In this document: piece by piece, positions 57,276 through 64,000 of the stretch | Position numbering within the stretch: the first letter of the stretch is position 1 | How the letters are laid out: each line of letters starts with the position of its first letter | NCBI RefSeq assembly: GCF_000005505.3 | Contig: NC_016131.3 | Location: forward strand, 66,550,355-66,614,354 | DNA from: Brachypodium distachyon | Lineage: Eukaryota; Streptophyta; Magnoliopsida; Poales; Poaceae | Direction of reading: 5' to 3' | DNA length: 64,000 nucleotides | Made by a program: the position numbers and the translations under genes | The notes under the pieces: generated by a model | The model's database searches: none | What the model was told of the DNA's origin: nothing | What the model saw: only the letters and a program-made list of their open reading frames with translations

Positions 57276-60200
57276 ATGGCAGCAGTGCCCACGTCGCACC
57301 AGGTGGCCGCTGGGACGCCCTGGAGCTCCCTCCCCCGCGGGGGCTTCCGCGCGTTTACGGATTCCGCCCCCGCCTCCGTCCGCTTCTCCGTCGGGCGCCG
57401 CCGCGCCTCTCGCCTAGGTCTGTCCGGCTGCTCCACCCTCGATTCATGCTGTTAGAACCATTTCGTGCACGTCCGCTGTGTGTGCTCCGTTTATCGGGGT
57501 TGGGATAATTTTGACTGCACTGTAAGAGGAGCTTGGGAATTGGGAGTGCTTAGTCAGCTTATGGCTCAGAGTATGGCCATCGCTACTGGCATGTGGAGGA
57601 AGGGGCTGTGAAGCTCTATGGAGAAAAGTTTTTGTGATGCTATCTTTGAGAACCATACTTCCGTCGTTTCATTTTTCAAAGATCATTCCCCTAAAATAAA
57701 GAAAAAAAGATTCAAAGATCACAGGAGTTTTGATCCTATCACGCATAGCTCAGTACTGGGTTCAATGTTACCTTTCTAATGACTATTTTGAGATCTGGCC
57801 ATCTGGGGAGTTGTGGTAGTAGCTAGTACTTCTAATGGTCCTTTCTTTTGGCCTTCCAGTGACATCATGAATTTGAATGCTGTATGTAAGTCTTGAGACG
57901 AGCTAACATTTGTTGCTCCTTAATTTGGAGAACAGAGGTGAAGGCCGCTGGAAATATCTTCGGGGACTACTTCCAGGTAGCAACTTATGGAGAGTCTCAC
58001 GGAGGTGGTGTTGGTTGCGTTATCAGTGGTTGTCCACCCAGAATCCCACTCACTGAGGAAGACATGCAAGCAGACCTCGATCGAAGGTGTGGTTCTTCCA
58101 GATTTTTATTAGTTTTCCAGTGACAACTAACTGCCGCCAAAATTAGGATGTCACAAATACATTCTCTTGGAGATATAATTATTTCCATGATGGTACTCCC
58201 TCTGTTTCAAATTATAGGCCGTATTTGATTCACTAAGACAAGGGACCAACAATTACATTATCAATATGTAATTTATAAGACATGAAATCATTAGATTCTA
58301 TTCAGAAGTACTCACTTATGCTTATGTATCACAAAAACCACATATTATTAGAGTAATTGTCGGTCAAAGACTTGCCTTACTGAATCCCTATATTTTAAAA
58401 CGTAGGGAGTAACTAATATGAAAAGGTTGATTATTACAGGCGGCCAGGTCAGAGCAGAATAACCACCCCAAGAAAGGAGACTGATACTTGCAAAATTCTT
58501 TCAGGAACGTTTGAAGGTAAGGACCTCTCAAGACATGAGATAACCTTTTGATTTTCAAAAACAATGTATTAGCTTGTGTCAGTGTTGTGACAGCGCTCAT
58601 GGTTTTCTGCAGGAATGACGACTGGGACGCCAATTCATGTTTTTGTCCCGAACACAGATCAAAGAGGGGGTGTAAGTATATGCTGTTCTTCATATCTATT
58701 TTGTAATAATTGTAATTCATGGTAGCTGAACATTTAGAAGGGAAATAATAGTTGGTAATTCTCTTTTTGTTTGACAATCATATTTGGTTCCACAGGATTA
58801 CACTGAAATGGCCAAGGCGTACAGACCTTCTCATGCTGATTTAACTTATGACCTCAAGTATGGTGTTAGATCTGTGCAGGTACCTTTTGTCATGCACATA
58901 TAAGAAGTCTAGAGTAATCACATTGAAGCACTAACTGTTGCACCTTTTCTGCTACAACTTTACTTCCTTGAATACTTGAATTAAACATCTTTCTTTGCTC
59001 ATTGGCTGATAGGGAGGTGGAAGGTCATCAGCAAGAGAAACCATTGGAAGGGTAGCTGCAGGAGCTCTTGCAAAGAAAATTCTTAAGCTCAAATCCGGCG
59101 TGGAGGTTTGGTCCTTTCTTGGCACTTTCCTTTTTTACTTTTAACTGTTCCACATTTGGGTATTCGCTTGATGGGCAATATAACCTAAACAAAGAAAAGT
59201 TGCATGTGGATACATCCGAAATATGTCCAATCATTTAACATTTGTCTTAAGTTTAATATTAACATTGCTAGGTTATAAAAAAATGAGTAGTGTTTGGCTG
59301 TTAGCACAGTATTTTCCTGTTAACTGGCCCCTCTTCATTTTGCTTTCAGCCTGGTTCTTGCTTGACCTAAATACAACAACTCAGTTGCTTATGTAGTTTG
59401 ATCATCTTGGATACTGTTATGTAGAGCAATACACGATAATACGAGTATCATGCCGCAGTGAATACTGATTTATATCACCTTTTTGTTCACATGCAAAAGG
59501 GCAAAATTTGTGGCTCTCTCCCTATTGATAACTTAATCCTTCAGTAACTTATAGCAGAAAAATATATACCTGCAGATTCTGGCATTTGTTTCCAAAGTGC
59601 ATAAGGTTGTACTTCCAGAAGATGCAGTTGATTATGAAACTGTAACCATGGAGCAGGTCTGGTTCCCACCCCATCTCACTAGTATTACAGGATGCTCTCA
59701 GCGAGTTACTGAATTTATCTTGTTTTAAAAAAAAAATCCAGATAGAGAGCAACATTTGTAGATGTCCCAATCCAGAATATGCACAGAAGATGATCGATGC
59801 AATTGACGAAGTACGACTTAAAGGGAATTCGATCGGTGGGGTTGTCACATGCATTGCAAGAAATGTTCCTCGTGTAAGTGTTGAGAATGCTGTTATGTTG
59901 ATTGTGGTGTGTCATCTAGCATAATAAACCAATAAGTTCTCTACCCATGAGTCCACGACTACCATGGTTTTGGCTAATCATCATTCATGCTATAATTTTT
60001 AGGGGCTTGGCTCTCCTGTATTCGACAAACTTGAAGCTCTACTGGCGAAGGCTATGCTTTCTCTTCCAGCAAGCAAGGGATTTGAGATTGGTAGTGGATT
60101 TGCAGGTAATAAATTGACTTGCACAAAGTTAGTCTTGATGTGTTTGTAGATACCTCCTTTACAGCTGCCCTAAAGTACTGGTATCTTGTTCCCAGGTACT

Positions 60201-61141
60201 GACTTAACTGGAAGTGAGCATAACGATGAGTTCTATATGGATGAGGGTGGAAATGTCAGAACGCGAACTAATCGCTCGGGCGGTGTACAGGTTTTTTTCC
60301 TAGCACCCTATTATGTTACTGTTAGAATGGCCATATTCAGTACTTATAAAGTTATAAGTAGAAGTTTGACACTGATTGATACTTGTATGCGCATGCAGGG
60401 AGGGATATCAAACGGTGAAACTATATACTTCAAAGTAGCTTTCAAGCCTACAGCAACTATTGGGGTAAGACATCCTAGTTAAGAAAACTTCCTTTCAGAA
60501 AAATAAAATAGAAAAATGTTGTTTCTTGAAAGTGTAGCAACATATTTCCATTTCATGCTTTTTGAATGATAAGAACTGTAATGTTGTGGACACAATTGCA
60601 GCTTACAAAGTTACAATCACTGTTATGACGATTATCAAACTTCTCAACAACTAAGAATATTCAAATGTTTATTTGGTGCAGAAGATTTGACTTCTTTCTA
60701 TTTGAGTATAGTATTATATTTTGTGTATATTTACATAATGTGGGTAGCATTTCATGCTTGCTACTTTTGGAACAGTTGTATACTGATTTATCTGAGATAT
60801 TGATTTAATTTGCCCAGAAAAAGCAAAATACTGTATCAAGGGATCATGAGGATATTGAACTTATGACAAGGGGTCGTCATGACCCGTGTGTTGTCCCTCG
60901 GGGTAATGGATCTATCTAACCTTCTACTTTTTGTTACTTGTAGTGTGTCATATGATCTGATCTTTGTTTCATCATTGCTTTTGTAGCTGTTCCAATGGTG
61001 GAAACAATGGCGGCATTGGTTCTAATGGACCAGCTGATGGCGCATGTTGCTCAATGTGAGATGTTTCCACTGAACCTTGCCTTACAAGAACCAATTGGCT
61101 CTGCCAACAATACACCTGCACTGGCACCAGATCTAGCATAA
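57276..61141 (+). CDS. CS: Chorismate synthase, plastid form
   Basis: The protein has 440 residues and 13 exons: 57276-57417, 57936-58086, 58440-58516, 58613-58671, 58796-58879, 59013-59105, 59576-59656, 59742-59873, 60003-60105, 60196-60290, 60399-60464, 60818-60902 and 60987-61141. All borders are GT-AG and the frame is continuous. It converts 5-enolpyruvylshikimate 3-phosphate to chorismate using reduced FMN, the last shikimate-pathway step and the branch point to Phe, Tyr and Trp. Residues 1 to about 48 are Arg/Ser/Ala-rich with almost no acids, a transit peptide. The three family signatures are present: [17 protein letters not shown] from residue 66, [20 protein letters not shown], and [17 protein letters not shown] near the end. 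The protein terminates shortly after the third signature, as in other plant enzymes. A Stowaway MITE lies in intron 2. Confidence 0.97.
58196..58409. mobile_element. Stowaway-like MITE in intron 2 of chorismate synthase (214 bp)
   Basis: CTCCCTCTGTTTCAAATTATAGG on the left pairs with TATATTTTAAAACGTAGGGAG on the right, flanked by TA (58194-58195, 58410-58411). It lies only 30 bases upstream of the exon 3 acceptor. Confidence 0.8.
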
Positions 61142-62700
61142 TGCCTGAAGCCCTTCTATATTTCCACCATCTCTTCTATTCTGCTCTCATGTGCCATATA
61201 TCTTGGTTTTGCTATGCAGTTCGCAGTTTTGCACCAAACCTGTATCCTAGCGTATATCTTTGATTAGTGTACATCAATAGATGCAATGAAAACCAAAATA
61301 AAGCATGTTTATGTTTTGCGGCGTCAACAGTTTGTGAAGGACATCCTGTTAATTAAGCAATGAGTGTAATTTTACTCCATTTGTGGGAGATAACGTTTTT
61401 CTATGTGCGCCAGTATCACGGTATGACTTCATGCTTCACCTCGGTCTCTGTTCCTGGCATTGAAGCCGATTTTCTGAAATATTTCCGTGCAGAATTATAC
61501 TATTATTTATGCAATGTTAAAGTGATTTTTGAGATGTAAAAAAAGATGATAATTTGATTCAAGTGATTATTTGGATTTACAAAAAGACGATAATTCGATC
61601 CTTTCACAGAGATTCAGTGGTATGGACCATGACACCGGTCAGTTAGTGACAAAATTAAACTCTAAACACTTTCGTCGTTTGTTTCTTTCCCTTCACAAAA
61701 TTACTAGGAGAGGAGCATTTGATTTGCTGTAACAACGAAAGAAAATTATTAAAGAGACAAAGTTGCAACACTTGATATGGACGGAGAAAATGCTTATTAC
61801 TCCCTTCATGACTTCGATGACTCATCAGAGTCGCTTACTTATGGACGGAGGACTATATTTATCATGACTTCGTGTCACAGGAAACATGACTAAACACAAT
61901 AAGTTCGTATACGAGTAGTATTTATCTTTTTTAAGGGAGTACTTATCTTTCTTAAGGGAGTATGCAACTGACGGTGCTCATGTACGAGTTTAGAAAAAAA
62001 GAAGAGACGGTGCTCGTGTACCTCCGTGCACGTTTGGTCTTGAGAACCGAAAAGACCAATCTCCTCTAAAGAAAAAGAAAAGGCCAATTATTTTCTCAGA
62101 ACAATTAAAGGCATCTTTTAGTTGTTGAGGGATGAGTGAGAGCAGACTGGAGAGGTCTTCATTAAAAGGCAAATCCAATCGCGGATTCCCTTGCGTTAAT
62201 TGCGACGGCCCCCCGTGGACCCACCATTATGTCCCGTTCATTACAGGGCTTATCACGCTGAGCACATCAGATGTAATAAGTAGATAAGCAGATTAATAAG
62301 CAGTCGGCAAAGTTGATAAGTTGTCGTACTTATCAGTGGCAATACGAGAATTCCTATAAATCGCAGCCAGATGGTCACGTCTTTCTGTCTAGTTCCCAGA
62401 TCACTTTCTCACCCCTCAAGCTCTGATTAGGTGTCCTTCCAGACAGAGCTCAGCAAGTGTTTACATAACCTTTGTTTTTGATTCAGGACAAGACCGTGGG
62501 AAAACTTTAGATAAGAAAACCCCAGACTTATTTGTGGAAAGATCTTTGTTTTAGATGATTTGTGCCAAGATCTTGGCACGAGAAAAGCCGTATATGCTTT
62601 GCTCTAATTTAGGAAATCTAGGGTTCAGTCATACGCACTCCATTGGTTTATTCTGCACGTTTTTAATTCATTAGCTGGAAAGCTAATCCCGACATCCTTA

Positions 62701-62715
62701 CACACACACACACAC
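62701..62715. repeat. CA microsatellite
   Basis: Seven and a half CA units just upstream of the TOPLESS-related leader. Confidence 0.9.
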
Positions 62716-62789
62716 GCGGAATTCCATTCTTGTTTCCAGCGGGTTTAAATGCGTTTAGAATTCTGCCCCCCAGGTTCCATTTGTTGACT

Positions 62790-63183
62790 TACCATACTGC
62801 CCCTCGCTCAGTCTCACCCTCCCGGCTCTCTCCATTCCTCTCGCGATAGAGCCTGGCCGCCCCCAAATCGGAAGCCGCCTGATCTCCGCCGGCGGCGCCG
62901 AACCGAAGCACGCCGCTTCGAAGTCTCCTCCAACCCCTCCCCTCTGCTGGACTGGCGAGATCCACCCGGAGGGATTCCTTCCGTTGGTAATCCCTAACTT
63001 GCTTGGATCGATCTCACTCTGATCTAGTATTTTTTTTTTCTCCTGGTATTTCCCTGCGAATTTGAGCAATCAAAAACTAAACCTGAATCCGAATTTATTC
63101 TTCAGTGGGGGTCCTGTGCCCCCGTAGGGCAGGAATAGAACCAAGCCGTCTCGCCCCCTGGGTGGGTAGGTCGTTGGAGGAGG
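62790..63183 (+). other. Probable 5' leader of the TOPLESS-related gene with a small intron
   Basis: A CT-rich, GC-rich exon ends at 62986 (CCGTTG/GTAATC). A TTCTTCAG acceptor at 63105 resumes the leader 78 bases before the ATG at 63184. The 119-bp intron is AT-rich. The transcription start is not precisely visible. Confidence 0.55.
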
Positions 63184-63995
63184 ATGTCTTCTCTGAGTCG
63201 GGAGCTGGTCTTCCTCATCCTGCAGTTCCTCGACGAGGAGAAGTTTAAGGAGACTGTCCACAAGTGAGTGACTGAAACAAAAAATATGACAAAATATGTT
63301 GTTTGTTTGTCTAGTATGCTCAGTTGGAGCTCTTGTCGCTGTTTAGGCTTGAGCAGGAGTCTGGATTCTACTTCAACATGAAGTACTTCGAGGACGAGGT
63401 GATCAATGGGAATTGGGATGAAGTGGAGCGCTACCTCGGGGGCTTCACCAAAGTTGATGATAACCGCTACTCAATGAAGATATTCTTTGAGATCCGCAAG
63501 CAGAAGTATCTCGAGGCCCTCGATAAGTAAGTGCGACGGGGGAGGTTTCTGTAGTATTTTAAATCCTTGACAGCCTTAATGACTATGGGTTTCTTTCCTG
63601 GTAGGCATGATCGGTCGAAGGCGGTCGAAATATTGGTCAAGGACTTGAAGGTATTTGCGTCCTTCAACGAGGAGTTGTTTAAGGAGATCACACAGCTCTT
63701 GACTCTGGAGAACTTCAGGTGAAATTGAATCCTGGTGATTGCATTCATGTATAACGTTAGGTTTTGGCCATCATTATTGTGGCTCTAATGGTTGCTGGGT
63801 TGCTCAGTGAAAGGTTTCTGCCTTTTTTGTTGATAGGGAGAATGAGCAACTCTCTAAGTATGGTGATACAAAATCTGCAAGAGCAATAATGCTTGTTGAG
63901 CTGAAGAAGCTGATAGAAGCTAACCCCTTATTCCGTGACAAGCTTCAGTTTCCCAATCTGAAGAGTTCTAGATTGCGGACACTTATCAACCAAAG
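63184..63995 (+). CDS. TOPLESS-related transcriptional corepressor, first four exons
   Basis: Exons 63184-63263, 63347-63526, 63605-63718 and 63837-63995 join in frame for 177 codons plus two bases; a GTAGG donor at the very end shows that the gene continues beyond the window. Residues about 4-36 are a LisH motif (SSLSRELVFLILQFLDEEKF), and a CTLH domain follows to about 92 (EVINGNWDEVERYLGGFTKV). The further helices (LENFRENEQLSKYGD and ARAIMLVELKKLIEANPLF) complete the N-terminal tetramerising TOPLESS domain that grips EAR motifs of repressors such as Aux/IAA proteins. The rest of the family protein, a proline-rich linker and two WD40 propellers of about 950 residues, lies outside. Which paralogue this is cannot be told from the conserved N-terminus; relatives are near 1,130 residues. 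Confidence 0.95.
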
Positions 63996-64000
63996 GTAGG

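Larger units (their letters stand above)
61142..63183. other. Region between chorismate synthase and the TOPLESS-related gene
   Basis: AATAAA at 61297-61302 is a likely poly(A) signal of chorismate synthase. Around 61800-61853 there is a degenerate half of a MITE (TACTCCCTTC to GGACGGAGGA). A CA microsatellite is at 62701-62715. The leader of the TOPLESS-related gene is listed separately. No other gene is seen. Confidence 0.6.

Noticed and set aside
1..64000. tRNA, rRNA and snoRNA genes
   Set aside because: I looked for tRNA A- and B-box patterns and rRNA-like stretches by eye and found none that were convincing; a covariance-model search would be needed to exclude them.

Overview
The window reads as nuclear DNA of a grass. 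Genes have many short introns with GT-AG borders. GC-rich first exons sit in AT-rich flanks, and Stowaway MITEs carrying the CTCCCTCCGTCC-type end are scattered throughout. A Ty3/gypsy element of the Tat lineage and a very large solo LTR lie between genes. This mix points to a pooid grass, most likely Triticeae (wheat, goatgrass or barley group). From memory, chorismate synthase, a TOPLESS-related gene and a BGAL6-type beta-galactosidase lie close together on rice chromosome 3, so the order here looks ancestral. No search was run.

Six genes are well supported. (1) A CPP1-like (DUF3353) J-like plastid membrane protein, + strand, 4 coding exons, 6607-9526. (2) A secreted GH35 beta-galactosidase, + strand, 17 exons, 16393-21443. 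(3) A single-exon FAR1-related sequence (FRS) protein, - strand, 22954-25944, ending in eleven copies of a 16-residue repeat. (4) A LOG2-like RING ubiquitin ligase, + strand, 3 exons, 51179-54299. (5) Plastid chorismate synthase, + strand, 13 exons, 57276-61141. (6) The first four exons of a TOPLESS-related corepressor, + strand, from 63184, leaving the window at its right edge.

Mobile DNA fills most of the rest. At 3.06-4.28 kb there is a Stowaway nested inside another Stowaway, then a MULE-type element with about 170-bp terminal inverted repeats, just upstream of the CPP1-like promoter. The probable leader intron of that gene holds two more Stowaways and a hAT-type element (5565-6470) with a perfect 8-bp target duplication. 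A 4.2-kb solo LTR lies at 30075-34310. Next to it is a 12.4-kb Tat-lineage element (34525-46927, - strand) whose reverse transcriptase core is deleted and whose 3' LTR is truncated. It carries a decayed antisense gene of the putative gypsy-type transposon family. Downstream of the RING gene is a complete LTR retrotransposon of only 251 bp (54880-55130; TRIM/SMART type).

The genes are independent single-copy functions rather than a pathway cluster: plastid protein biogenesis, cell-wall galactan turnover, transcriptional regulation, ubiquitination, aromatic amino-acid synthesis and corepression. I found no rRNA, tRNA or CRISPR feature. The most interesting material is the transposon structure.
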